Shown here: positions 23,576-32,878 of the stretch, one piece after another
Layout: every line of letters starts with the position of its first letter
How positions within the stretch are numbered: position 1 is the stretch's first letter
Assembly (NCBI GenBank): GCA_022601195.1
Contig: JAHZIX010000023.1
Location: 124,001-188,000 of the forward strand
Length of the DNA stretch: 64,000 nucleotides
From: Deltaproteobacteria bacterium
GTDB lineage: Bacteria > Acidobacteriota > Thermoanaerobaculia > Multivoradales > JAHZIX01
Direction of reading: 5' to 3'
The notes under the pieces: generated by a model
Database searches by the model: none
Told to the model about the DNA's origin: nothing
What the model saw: the letters and a program-made list of their open reading frames with translations, nothing else
Program-made: the position numbers and the translations under genes

Positions 23576-25140
23576 CGTGTGCTCCTCAAACTAGCCAAGC
23601 GGGCTGATTGACGCCAGCCGGAACGATGGCTGCCCGAAGGCAGCGGATTTGCCGCCTGTCGTTCCGTTTCCTGAAGATGGGCGATAGAGGCGGCGATCAA
23701 GGCTAAATCTTCCTGCCTGCCTTCGTCGCTGGGCCTCAGCTCACCGGCTGCTAGTTTGCGGTCCAGCATGCCGATATCGAGGCGACCCTGGCAGAAATCG
23801 TCATCTTCGAGCAGGGCGATATATAAGGGTGTGGTGGTTCGAATGCCCTCGATGCGGAGCTCTTGGAGAGCTCTTCCCATGCGAGCTAGAGCTTGTTTAC
23901 GGTTCGCCCCGTAGATGATGAGCTTCGCGAGCATGGGGTCGTAGTAAATGGACACTTCGCTGCCTTCGTAGACGCCCGCGTCAGTGCGAATTCCTGGCCC
24001 CTCGGGCCACCGGAGGCGTTGGATACGGCCGGGAGAGGGGGCGAAGCCTTTGTACGGGTCCTCAGCGTAGAGACGAAGCTCGAAGGCATGCCCTCGCGGC
24101 TCGACGCCAAAGCACTCCTGGCCCAAGGGTTTGCCTTCGGCAATGGCTAGCTGAGCTGCCACCAGATCGATACCGGTGACCAGCTCGGTGATGGGGTGTT
24201 CTACCTGAAGGCGGGTGTTGACCTCTAGAAAATAGAAGTCGCCACTCTTGTCGAGTAGGAATTCGACGGTGCCGGCGTTGGTGTAGCCGACGGCTCGAGC
24301 CGCTTGAACGGCTGCTTCTCCCAAGCGGCGCCGCAGATCTGAATCGACCACTGGAGAAGGAGCTTCCTCAACCACCTTTTGGTGGCGGCGCTGCAGGGAG
24401 CACTCCCGTTCCCCCAGGGAGACAATATTTCCCTGGTGATCCCCGAGAATCTGAATCTCGATATGGCGGGGGTCGACGATGAATTTTTCGACATAGACCG
24501 CATCGTCGCCGAAACTCGCCAAGGCTTCCGAACGAGCCGCTCGAAAGGCGCTGGCCAAGTCTTCCGGAGAAGACACCTCGCGCATCCCCTTGCCGCCACC
24601 GCCGGCTGCTGCTTTGAGCATGATCGGGTAGCCGATTTCGGTCGCCGCTCGCTGAGCCGCTTCGAGGTCCGGAAGCGGATCGCGGCCGCCTGGAACCACC
24701 GGTACCCCGGCGTCCATCATGAGCCTTCGGCTTTCCACCTTGGAGCCCAATACCGCAATGGCTTCAGGGGAGGGGCCGATGAAGATAACTCCCGCGTCTT
24801 GGCAGGCCTGGGCAAAGTGGGCATTCTCGGCCAGGAAACCATAGCCGGGGTGAATGGCGTCGGCACCGATCTCTCGGGCCAGTTGGATGATGGCGTCTCC
24901 CCGCAAGTAGCTGTCCCGGGACGGGGCTGGTCCGATGCCGTAAGCCTCATCCGCCAGCAGGACCGGCAGGCTCTGGCGATCCGCGTCGGAATAAACTACC
25001 GCTCCGCGAATGCCTAGATCCTTGAGGCCGCGAAGAATCCGCACAGCGATCTCGCCGCGATTGGCGATCAACACTTTCTTGATGGCAATGGTCTGGTCTG
25101 CAGCCGACGCCGCATCCGAAGCTAGCTTTGAAGATGTCAT
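23566..25140 (-). CDS. Biotin carboxylase subunit
   Basis: ATP-dependent carboxylation of biotin on the carrier encoded next. Order: pre-ATP-grasp IKKVLIANRGEIAVRILRGLKDLG, HPGYGFLAENAHFA, ATP-grasp glycine loop KAAAGGGGKGMR, RHIEIQILGD, ERECSLQRRHQKVVEEAPSP, and catalytic EVNTRLQVEHPITE. At 524 residues it is about 70 longer than AccC, mainly at the C terminus. The gene may serve propionyl- or other acyl-CoA carboxylation rather than fatty-acid synthesis, given the carrier type. Its ATG overlaps the stop of the upstream membrane-protein gene. Confidence 0.93.
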   Translation of the reverse strand: MTSSKLASDAASAADQTIAIKKVLIANRGEIAVRILRGLKDLGIRGAVVYSDADRQSLPVLLADEAYGIGPAPSRDSYLRGDAIIQLAREIGADAIHPGYGFLAENAHFAQACQDAGVIFIGPSPEAIAVLGSKVESRRLMMDAGVPVVPGGRDPLPDLEAAQRAATEIGYPIMLKAAAGGGGKGMREVSSPEDLASAFRAARSEALASFGDDAVYVEKFIVDPRHIEIQILGDHQGNIVSLGERECSLQRRHQKVVEEAPSPVVDSDLRRRLGEAAVQAARAVGYTNAGTVEFLLDKSGDFYFLEVNTRLQVEHPITELVTGIDLVAAQLAIAEGKPLGQECFGVEPRGHAFELRLYAEDPYKGFAPSPGRIQRLRWPEGPGIRTDAGVYEGSEVSIYYDPMLAKLIIYGANRKQALARMGRALQELRIEGIRTTTPLYIALLEDDDFCQGRLDIGMLDRKLAAGELRPSDEGRQEDLALIAASIAHLQETERQAANPLPSGSHRSGWRQSARLASLRSTRWS

Positions 25141-27569
25141 GGGGCTCCGATACTAGCAGTCTCGTAGCGACCGAGGGCGACGATGCCCACTAGACCCAAA
25201 AGAGCTACGAGGACGGCGATGCGAAACGGTCTTCGGTCGACCCAAATGCGAATTCGATGTTCCCCTTCCGGTATCGGTACAGCGATACGGTGCAGGTTGG
25301 CGACGGCTATGGGCACGGGTGAATCGTCTATGGTGGCACGGTAGATCGAGAGATGGGAGCGCTGCCAGACGATGGCTCCGGGGCTGTTCGCGGTCACTTC
25401 GACCTCGAGTATCTCCTGCTCCAGGCGAATCCTGTGCAGTTCGCCGCCGGAGCTGCTCAGGGTAGGCTGGGAGCCTGGGAGAACAACGTCGCGCTGAGGA
25501 GAGAAAGAGGGGTCCGTAAGAGTCGTGAGGGCTCCGTTGAGGTTCGGGGCATAGTGGATGCGAGAGGCAAGAAAGACTTCCGGTGAGGCATCGGGTAACC
25601 CATAGAGCCTCAGTTCGTTGCCAAAAACGGAGGTATGGGTCAAGAGATCTGCCTCGGCCGCCGCCGCCGGAATCAGAGGGCGAGACAGGAGAAGGCGGCC
25701 CACCCCCCAGGCTTTGAGAAGCTTCACTCGAGAGACGTCATCTAGCTGGAGTATGGCGTCCCTTGCAGCTCGGCTCAGAAACGAGCTCAAGCCTTCAGGG
25801 GTGAGATTGAGCTCGTAACGACGCCCCTGAAAAATTCCAGAACTTGGATAGAGCTCCAGAAAGGTCCGTCGATGTACCCAATTTGAGGTCGGTTTGGGAA
25901 AGTTGGCCTGACGAGCATCGACCCTGCCGAACAAGTCATCCGCCGAACCGTGGACGATGGGAGTCTGCTCGGGAAGGTCTTCGAGGAGAGAAGACGGTCG
26001 AAGGAAGGCGGAGGATTCTTCCGTAGCCAGCAGCGGTTGAAGCAGGAAGAGCTGGGATCCTCCATGGAGCAGTAGGAGGAGGGCTCCTCCTACCCCGGCT
26101 CGCCGCCGGGCGAAGATTCGGGTGATCAGGCTCATAGAGAAGGCCAGGAGCATACAAAGGAGAGCCAAACCCATCCATCGGCTGCGCTCCTGAGCGATGA
26201 ATTCGGATCCGAAGGAATCGGGAATCAGGTGCTTGAGAAACCCATTGGAGCTCGTCGGTAAGAAGCGGAGCCAGGCCCATAGGACTAGGTAGGCTGCCGC
26301 AAAGGCGGAGAGTAGCCGGGATAGGCCCCGGCCCCTACTTTGCCCGGCTGTGGTCTTGTCGGGTGGAAGGTTTCCTTGAAGCTTCTCCTGGCGAGAAGCC
26401 AGCTGGCTCCATCGTTCAAACCCCAGGCCCGCCAGGATCGCCAACGCCATGGCTGCAGGGAGCCACATCTTGATGGGGTATCGCAGCAGGCTTCCTCCTG
26501 GCAGCTGAAGCAGGAGCGCCAGAAGTGGGTTGGAGCGACCGAGTGCCAGAAACAAGCTTCCTGCCAGGCTCAGCCAGGCCCAGAGACGCACAGGGTTTCG
26601 CTGTAGCCCCGAGAAAGGCAGTAAGGCCAATACCAGCAGACCCGGGTAAAGAGAGAAATAGAGTGGGGGGAACCCTCCGTAGAGTGAATAGGCCCAGAAA
26701 CTTCCTAGATCGAGCTGATCTGGGCGACCGAAGCAGAGGGGCAGAAACCACTCGAGGGCTTGGCCCGGGTGAAAACTCGCCGCTGTGCGGGTGGCCAGAG
26801 AGAAGCCCTGGTGGCCTCGAACCGAGAGGGGCAATATTCGCAGTAGCTCGACCCATTGAGGTGCCGCCAAAAGAGTGCCGCAGGCGAGGGCTCCAGCAGT
26901 AGGGCCGAAGCGGCTGGCGAAGGGCCGAAAGGGGCGCAGCTCGAGCCCCTGTTGGCAGTGGCGCAACAGTACAGCAGTGGCTGCGAGAGCCAACACCAGG
27001 GCCGCGATCAGGGGCTCACCAGCTAGCAATACCAAGGCCCAGAGTAGGGCTAGAGCTACTCGGTCGCGTTTTGCTCCTCGGGTGGTGGCATAGAGGGCAG
27101 CGGCTACCAAAGCAGGGGCGAGGGCAGCCCCTGCCACCAGATTGTAGAGATTGAGATTGGAGAGAAAAAATCCACTCAGGCCATAACTGAACCCAGCCAC
27201 CCAGGAAGCTTGGCGTTGAATTCCCCAAGCTCTCGCCAGGGCATACATGGCTATGGGGGCAAGCAATAGGTGGATCCAGAAGTGGGCATTGAACGCCCAC
27301 AGGAAAGGGGTCAGCAAATAGAAGAGATTGTCCGGGTAGAGAGGCACTACGTTGGGGTTACCGATCAGGGGTTGTCCACCGGCGATCTGTGGTGCCACTA
27401 GCGGTAGGGATCCCTCTTCCATGGCTTGCGCCTGGGCGCTTTTGAGCCCTAGATGCTCATGAAAAGCATCACGGAGAAAGAGGGTTCTCTCGCCGCTGAT
27501 GATGGGGGCGAGAACAAAAATGAGGAGTACTAAGAGCGGAACTCCATAGAGCAGAAGTGGGCGTTTCAT
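25137..27569 (-). CDS. YfhO-family multi-spanning membrane protein
   Basis: An 810-residue protein with an N-terminal helix (LLLYGVPLLVLLIFVLAPI), a lumenal loop with LFLRDAFHEH and NPNVVPLYPDNLFYLLTPF, many further helices, and a C-terminal beta-sandwich-like extracytoplasmic part. This is the YfhO/GT-C-like pattern; YfhO of Gram-positives takes part in lipoteichoic acid glycosylation. It is a paralogue of the upstream gene and overlaps both neighbours by four bases (ATGA). A glycosyltransferase acting on lipid-linked sugar at the outer face is likely; donor and acceptor are unknown. Confidence 0.8.
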   Translation of the reverse strand: MKRPLLLYGVPLLVLLIFVLAPIISGERTLFLRDAFHEHLGLKSAQAQAMEEGSLPLVAPQIAGGQPLIGNPNVVPLYPDNLFYLLTPFLWAFNAHFWIHLLLAPIAMYALARAWGIQRQASWVAGFSYGLSGFFLSNLNLYNLVAGAALAPALVAAALYATTRGAKRDRVALALLWALVLLAGEPLIAALVLALAATAVLLRHCQQGLELRPFRPFASRFGPTAGALACGTLLAAPQWVELLRILPLSVRGHQGFSLATRTAASFHPGQALEWFLPLCFGRPDQLDLGSFWAYSLYGGFPPLYFSLYPGLLVLALLPFSGLQRNPVRLWAWLSLAGSLFLALGRSNPLLALLLQLPGGSLLRYPIKMWLPAAMALAILAGLGFERWSQLASRQEKLQGNLPPDKTTAGQSRGRGLSRLLSAFAAAYLVLWAWLRFLPTSSNGFLKHLIPDSFGSEFIAQERSRWMGLALLCMLLAFSMSLITRIFARRRAGVGGALLLLLHGGSQLFLLQPLLATEESSAFLRPSSLLEDLPEQTPIVHGSADDLFGRVDARQANFPKPTSNWVHRRTFLELYPSSGIFQGRRYELNLTPEGLSSFLSRAARDAILQLDDVSRVKLLKAWGVGRLLLSRPLIPAAAAEADLLTHTSVFGNELRLYGLPDASPEVFLASRIHYAPNLNGALTTLTDPSFSPQRDVVLPGSQPTLSSSGGELHRIRLEQEILEVEVTANSPGAIVWQRSHLSIYRATIDDSPVPIAVANLHRIAVPIPEGEHRIRIWVDRRPFRIAVLVALLGLVGIVALGRYETASIGAP

Positions 27570-29878
27570 GGGGATCTAAGAAAGCCCACCTTCAACGACC
27601 AGACGAGCGCGAGGAGAGCCAGCAGCCCAGCCAGAATCTCGGGCCAGTGGGAGACTTGGAGAATAACCCGATGCCGGCCTGCTGGCACCGCAACTCCGGT
27701 AAGAATCAGGTTGACGGGAGTCGTAGCCAGACGCTCACCGCTCGCGAGTCGAGCCTTGAAAAGGGGCTGGAAGGCTCTTTGGATAACCGCAAGTCCTCCT
27801 GAGCTTTCGACCTCTATCTCGATCCGATCCGGTTCGTTTAGCAGTAGCTGGACGGAGCCGCCAGGCTGGTGATCCACGGGCAGGGCCGCCACGACTTGGC
27901 CAATTGGGTCTACCGCTTCGCTCACCGAAACGAGCGCTTCGATGGGATTGGAGGCGGCTCCGACGGCTTGGGGCCACCAGACTTCTGGTGCCGAGTCCTG
28001 GACTCGATAGAGATGGCTCGCAACGCCAAAGCGATCTACCTTCTCGAGCAGCTCTAGGCGAGGTTCCACCGCGGGTTCGAGTACGGAAACCACGGCATCC
28101 AAGCCGGCCACCTGAAACCAGTTGACTCGGCTTTCCCAGCTCATTCGTTTTAGGTTGATCTCCAATAGAGTGCAGAAAGAAGAGTTTAATCCTTCCACGT
28201 TGACCGCGAACGGGTATGAGTTGCCATGGAGCACCCCAGGGGTGACGTAGAGGTCTTGCGCAACAATTCTCTGGATGACGGATCTCGCTCCTTGCGGGGC
28301 ATCCGGATAGTGAGGGGTTGGGTGCCACCGGGGAACCATCAAGGCTGTGTTGAGAATCGAGGCCCCTGTACCCACCCTCTGCTCCCAGGGGGTCGGGGCA
28401 CTGTAGGGCTGTGTCGAGTCGGTCTGGATCAGAGGAGTGAGTTGGACCAAGGCTGCCAGCTGGCAGGCAACTGCCATCGCGGGGCGTCGCTGACGAATCC
28501 CGCGAACCGTCCCCAATAGCAAGAGGCTGGCAAGGAGGAAGTAGATCGCCAGCAGGGCCATTTGGGTGGCGGCGATGGCACCGGGGTCGTAGCTGTAGCC
28601 GGCGCCGTTTTGGGTCGCTACTTGGACGGCGTGAATCATCCGAGGCCGAGCAAGCCAGGTCACAGCACACAAGACCACTGTGAGTCCGCTGGTGCCCAGG
28701 GCGACCGCATTCCACCAGCGCAGCCGGTGAGTGAGCAAGCGGTCGAGGCCCCAGCCGGCCAATAGCGGTGCTGCCAGAGCCAGCCAGAAAATGAACTTCT
28801 CCGGGTACCGGAACAAGCCGAGGCTGAGCTGACCCAAGAGGCCTGGAAGGGAACCGCCTATCCAAGCCAGGAGGAGACTACTGATCGCCAGGGTGATCCA
28901 AGGCCAACGGCGGGCTCCTGCCGCCAACATCAGTATCAAGGCCACTACGCCAAAGTAGATGGAAGGGAAAAAGGGCATCCAGCTGGCGATCTCGGTGTAC
29001 CAGATACCGAGATTGCCTCGAAAGTTCGGCCAGCCAAAAGGGAACGGGATGAGCAACTCGAGGAACCGCTCTGGTCGGAGAAAATAAAAGGAAACCACGC
29101 TCTCCAAGTTGCCGTGTCCGCCCCGAAAGCTAAACTCGAAAATGCGAGCTGTGGCAACGATCTGAGGCAGGGCCACCACTAGACCGATCGCTCCAACAGA
29201 AAAAGCCGTCAGGAGGCTCCGGCGCCAGCCCAATTTTGGTTTCAGAACCATCATCAAAGGAAGCAAGCCGAGGGCTGCTGTGATCGGCTCGCCGCCCAAG
29301 AGGGCCATGCCGCAGGCGGCTCCCCCGAGAGCGATTCCCCGGCGACCCCCCTTCATGGCGCCGGTCATGACAAGAGGCCACCAGGCCGCCACCACCGGCA
29401 CGTTGTAGAAGCTCAAGGAAGACAGGAAAAAGCCGCAGCCGGCATAGGTAATCCCTGCCAACAACGCCGCAGCCTCTCCCTGGTCGAGGGCTCGAGCGAG
29501 GGCACGCATAGCGAAGAGGGCGAGCAGCCAATGGAGGACAAAGTGAAGATTGAAGGCGCTCCAAAAGGGGAGCACTAGATAGAGGATGTTGCCGGGATAG
29601 AAGGGAAGGACCGCAGGATTTCCCTGGAAGGGCTGTCCGAGAGCCCACTCTGGGTTGAAGGTGGGGATCCGGCCTTGGCGGAGTTGCTCCGCGCCGAAGG
29701 CTTTTTGAGGCAAGTTGTTGGAAAAGACATCCCTGACGTAAAAGGTCTCCTGGCCAAGTGCGGCGGGTATGGCCACAGCCAGCCAAAGGAGGAGTGCAGC
29801 CGCGAGCACCCAACGGAGACCTCGAGAGGGGGGCGGTGTGAGCTGCGGGATGGGGGCTTCTTCTTCGTTCATCGACAT
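27566..29878 (-). CDS. YfhO-family multi-spanning membrane protein, paralogue
   Basis: Same layout as the next gene: first helix WVLAAALLLWLAVAIPAAL, loop TFYVRDVFSNNLPQK and NPAVLPFYPGNILYLVLPFWSAFNLHF, about ten more helices, and an extracytoplasmic C-terminal part ending in a final helix. I place the start at 29878 (MSMNEEEAP), eight bases after AGGGGAG, instead of the track ATG at 29908. The start lies 28 bases from that of the divergent UbiA gene. Pairing with a DPPR-synthase-like gene suggests use of polyprenyl-linked sugars. Confidence 0.78.
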   Translation of the reverse strand: MSMNEEEAPIPQLTPPPSRGLRWVLAAALLLWLAVAIPAALGQETFYVRDVFSNNLPQKAFGAEQLRQGRIPTFNPEWALGQPFQGNPAVLPFYPGNILYLVLPFWSAFNLHFVLHWLLALFAMRALARALDQGEAAALLAGITYAGCGFFLSSLSFYNVPVVAAWWPLVMTGAMKGGRRGIALGGAACGMALLGGEPITAALGLLPLMMVLKPKLGWRRSLLTAFSVGAIGLVVALPQIVATARIFEFSFRGGHGNLESVVSFYFLRPERFLELLIPFPFGWPNFRGNLGIWYTEIASWMPFFPSIYFGVVALILMLAAGARRWPWITLAISSLLLAWIGGSLPGLLGQLSLGLFRYPEKFIFWLALAAPLLAGWGLDRLLTHRLRWWNAVALGTSGLTVVLCAVTWLARPRMIHAVQVATQNGAGYSYDPGAIAATQMALLAIYFLLASLLLLGTVRGIRQRRPAMAVACQLAALVQLTPLIQTDSTQPYSAPTPWEQRVGTGASILNTALMVPRWHPTPHYPDAPQGARSVIQRIVAQDLYVTPGVLHGNSYPFAVNVEGLNSSFCTLLEINLKRMSWESRVNWFQVAGLDAVVSVLEPAVEPRLELLEKVDRFGVASHLYRVQDSAPEVWWPQAVGAASNPIEALVSVSEAVDPIGQVVAALPVDHQPGGSVQLLLNEPDRIEIEVESSGGLAVIQRAFQPLFKARLASGERLATTPVNLILTGVAVPAGRHRVILQVSHWPEILAGLLALLALVWSLKVGFLRSP

Positions 29879-29906
29879 TTCATCTGCTCCCCTTAGAATA
29901 GTGCCC

Positions 29907-30791
29907 ATGCGAAAGTCATCCTTCCCACCCTTGCTGCGAGCGATGCGGCCGACTCAATGGCCCAAGAATTTTTTTGTGCTGGCGCCGCTGGTGTTTGGCG
30001 GCGAGCTCTTTCAGCCGGATTCATTGCTACGCTCTCTTTTGGCTCTAGCGGTTTTTTGCTGTGCTGCCAGCGCCGTCTACTTGCTCAACGACCTGCGCGA
30101 CCGGGAGGCGGATCGGCAGCATCCTCTCAAACGTCATCGACCTTTGGCGGCAGGGACGCTGTCGGTCAAAGCGGCCCTGGCGGCTGTAGCGGTACTCGTT
30201 GCCATGGCAGCGGCGGGCAGTCTCCAGCTCGGTCCGATCTTCAGTTGGATCTTGGTGGCCTACCTGACGATCAACCTCCTCTACAGTTTCGGTCTCAAGA
30301 ACATTGTCATCCTGGACGTCATGATTGTCAGCTTGGGCTTTGTTCTACGAGTCGCGGCAGGGGGGGCGGCGATCGACGTAGAGATATCCCGCTGGCTGGC
30401 CCTCTGTACGATCTTCGTAGCTCTTTTTCTGGTGCTCTCTAAACGTCGCCATGAGATCGTCCTACTCGCCGACAAGGCTTCCGGTCAACGAAACGTCTTG
30501 GAACAGTACAGCGCATCTTTTCTCGACCAGATGATCAATGTGGTGACCGCTTCGGCAGTGGTCAGTTACGCTCTTTACGCGGTCTCCCCGGAGACTCTGG
30601 AGAAATTCGACACACAGAACCTCATCTATACCTTGCCGATGGTGCTGTTCGGGATCTTTCGCTATCTCTTTCTAATCTACCAGACCTCGGCAAAGCGCAA
30701 CCCCACCGAAGCCATGCTGACGGACCTGCCCTTCTTGCTCAACCTCGCCGTCTGGGGCTGTGCGGTGACCTGGATCGTCTACGGGGCTTGA
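29907..30791 (+). CDS. UbiA-family decaprenyl-phosphate phosphoribosyltransferase-like
   Basis: The start is the ATG at 29907 (MRKSSFPPLLRAMRPTQWPKN), not the track start 138 bases upstream, which lies in the divergent gene. The polyprenyl transferase signature NDLRDREADRQHPLKRHRPLAAG carries the Asp-rich motif; the second motif is GLKNIVILDVMIVSLGFVLRVAAGG. In the Rv3806c group this enzyme makes polyprenyl-phospho-ribose 5-phosphate, precursor of arabinofuranose donors; many non-mycobacterial homologues occur in glycan loci. About eight helices in 294 residues. The name reflects the family, not a proven product. Confidence 0.87.
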   Translation: MRKSSFPPLLRAMRPTQWPKNFFVLAPLVFGGELFQPDSLLRSLLALAVFCCAASAVYLLNDLRDREADRQHPLKRHRPLAAGTLSVKAALAAVAVLVAMAAAGSLQLGPIFSWILVAYLTINLLYSFGLKNIVILDVMIVSLGFVLRVAAGGAAIDVEISRWLALCTIFVALFLVLSKRRHEIVLLADKASGQRNVLEQYSASFLDQMINVVTASAVVSYALYAVSPETLEKFDTQNLIYTLPMVLFGIFRYLFLIYQTSAKRNPTEAMLTDLPFLLNLAVWGCAVTWIVYGA

Positions 30792-30818
30792 GTTGAGGTC
30801 TTCCCAAGCTCGTCCCGA

Positions 30819-32561
30819 TCAGAAATCGCGAAAGAGCCGTTGGGGAATGGGCCTGTGCTCGGGGCGGTAGATATGGTCGCCCCACCTTAGGGTGATCGCC
30901 GAGGCCTCGGTAGGAGGTTTCACCTGGTGGAGTCCAACATCGAGGTGTAGCACCCCGCCTGGATCGACGTTGTGGCCGTCTATCTCTACTGCTACAGGGG
31001 ATTCGAGGGTATAGGGTCCCGGGATGAGGATCTCGAATTGTTGCCAAGCAATGCCATCGAGTTGCAGCTGCTTTCCGGCCACGAATAGCCAGCCCCAATG
31101 CTGAATGAAATTGTTGCGCAGGACCTGGCGATCTTCCGGTAACAGTGAGTACCGCATCTGATCGGCCTGCTCGTCTGAAAGAAAGAACCAGAGGCTAGGA
31201 ACATTGGCGATCAGAAACAGGGGGCGTTCCTCTTCCACTACCTCTTGCAGAATGGGTTTGCCGGATTCTAGGTAGCTCTCCATCCCCCAGGAGCTCATGA
31301 AGAACCCCTTCTTGGGAAAGCTGGCCACCATGGAGCACCGGTCTATGTAGGGGACCGGCTCCGGGAACATTCGATGGATGGTGCTGTTCAGGACTTTCTG
31401 TTGCCCGTTTTGGTCCCAAGAATGGCGCAGGTATTGAGCGCCGACCTGGATGCCTACCGCAAAAACCAGCACGATGGCGGCGACCTTGAGCAGCCAGGAG
31501 CCCTTCGCTTTGGAAGCCTTCAGGAGGCTCTCTAGGCTGACGCCACAGAAGAGGACCGCTGGGGACAGGATGAATACGTAGTAGTAGGGAAAAGCGTTGC
31601 GGTATAGCAGGAGCGTAGTTAGAGGCAATGACAGAGCAAGTAGCGTCCATGCACGATACCGGCGCTCGCCGGATTCCGCCACGGCTTTTCTGAGGGTGAG
31701 CAGACCCCCGCAAAAGAGCAGTAGCCAGGGCACGAAGTCCCACCAGAGGCTGTTGAGAAAGTAAGGTAAGCGTGGAAAAAATCCATGAGACAAGAAGACT
31801 TTGGATGCAGATCTCTTGAGATAGCCACCGGAGGAACTGACTTCGGCTGGGACGAGACCGGATTGGTGCCAGGCCCAGAGAGCAGCAAGAGATACCAGGA
31901 AGGCCGCAGACCAAGCCAGCGATTGCCCTAGGAGGGGCCTCTTCTCCTTTTCTCGGGGCCAGCGTAGGAGAAATATCAATCCGACCAGACCCAAAAAAAG
32001 GACGCTCTTGATGGTGATCATGATGGAGAGGGCTAGCAACACTCCCGCCCCCATCCCAGCCGCCAGGGTGCTTCGGCTGAGAACGAGGTAAATCGCACCA
32101 AGGAACAGGGGGACGCTCAAGGTGTCCGGCCGAAAACTCGTGCTGTGCTCGACTAGGTAGGAGAAGGAGAGATAGGACAGGGCTCCGAAAAGAGCTCCCG
32201 ATCTGCTGAGGAACCTTCGGCCGATGGCGTAGGTGAGGGCCGTGCTCACTCCACCCAGGAACCACAGAATGAAGCGCGCCGTGAAGACCTGGCCGATCTC
32301 GTACCCGGGAACCGCAGGTAGCCAGCTAAACAGGCGGACGTGAAAAGTTTGCCATGGGCTGCTGAGCTCGCCCTGAAGGTATTGGTAGACGTAGGAGAGG
32401 TAGTGGTACTCGTCCCAGTTAATGCTGAGCAGAAAGACCAGGTGAAGTTTCAAGAGCAAGCCTATGGCAATAAAGCCACAGAGCAGACGGTCGATCCAAT
32501 TGACACCTTGGGCAGAGATCTTCGGAGTGGACGAGGGATCGTCTGAGAGAAGTTGTGACAT
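30819..32561 (-). CDS. GT-C (family 39-like) glycosyltransferase
   Basis: A 580-residue inner-membrane protein with about ten helices. The first outer loop has INWDEYHYLSYVYQYLQG, the Asp-Glu motif of ArnT/PMT-type glycosyltransferases that use polyprenyl-phosphate sugars. The last 150 residues (from about WGMESYLESGKP) form a soluble extracytoplasmic part. It lies convergent with the UbiA gene and diverges from the GT2 operon. Acceptor unknown; lipid A, protein or O-glycan are all possible. Confidence 0.83.
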   Translation of the reverse strand: MSQLLSDDPSSTPKISAQGVNWIDRLLCGFIAIGLLLKLHLVFLLSINWDEYHYLSYVYQYLQGELSSPWQTFHVRLFSWLPAVPGYEIGQVFTARFILWFLGGVSTALTYAIGRRFLSRSGALFGALSYLSFSYLVEHSTSFRPDTLSVPLFLGAIYLVLSRSTLAAGMGAGVLLALSIMITIKSVLFLGLVGLIFLLRWPREKEKRPLLGQSLAWSAAFLVSLAALWAWHQSGLVPAEVSSSGGYLKRSASKVFLSHGFFPRLPYFLNSLWWDFVPWLLLFCGGLLTLRKAVAESGERRYRAWTLLALSLPLTTLLLYRNAFPYYYVFILSPAVLFCGVSLESLLKASKAKGSWLLKVAAIVLVFAVGIQVGAQYLRHSWDQNGQQKVLNSTIHRMFPEPVPYIDRCSMVASFPKKGFFMSSWGMESYLESGKPILQEVVEEERPLFLIANVPSLWFFLSDEQADQMRYSLLPEDRQVLRNNFIQHWGWLFVAGKQLQLDGIAWQQFEILIPGPYTLESPVAVEIDGHNVDPGGVLHLDVGLHQVKPPTEASAITLRWGDHIYRPEHRPIPQRLFRDF

Positions 32562-32878
32562 GATTGAGACGCTGAAATCATAGCATGAGGGATGCCTGGT
32601 TCATCCGATCAACCGGCTTGGAGAAGGCTTTGTATCTCGGAGAAAGCTATGTGTCCGAGTCGATGGGATCCTAGGTCACGCTATGGGCTCGACTCTTGTC
32701 GGTTCAGCGCTTGTCGATTCAGTATTCGTTTAGGCCACCCGTTGGTCCGGCTAGCTTTGTCGGGTGGTTTCCACCGAATCCATAGAAGGATCTGGTGGTA
32801 TCTGTGGTCCGCATTCTTTCGTTTCCTTTGCTGCCGGCCCTAAAGAGGTCGTGAGGCAGAACTTTCGGCGGAATAATC
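32562..32878. promoter_or_regulatory. Divergent intergenic region with a 13-base direct repeat
   Basis: Separates the GT-C gene from the glycan operon and must hold promoters for both. CTTGTCGGTTCAG at 32695 and CTTGTCGATTCAG at 32710 form a direct repeat with 15-base offset, possibly an operator. I see no strong sigma70 or sigma54 boxes. Confidence 0.35.
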
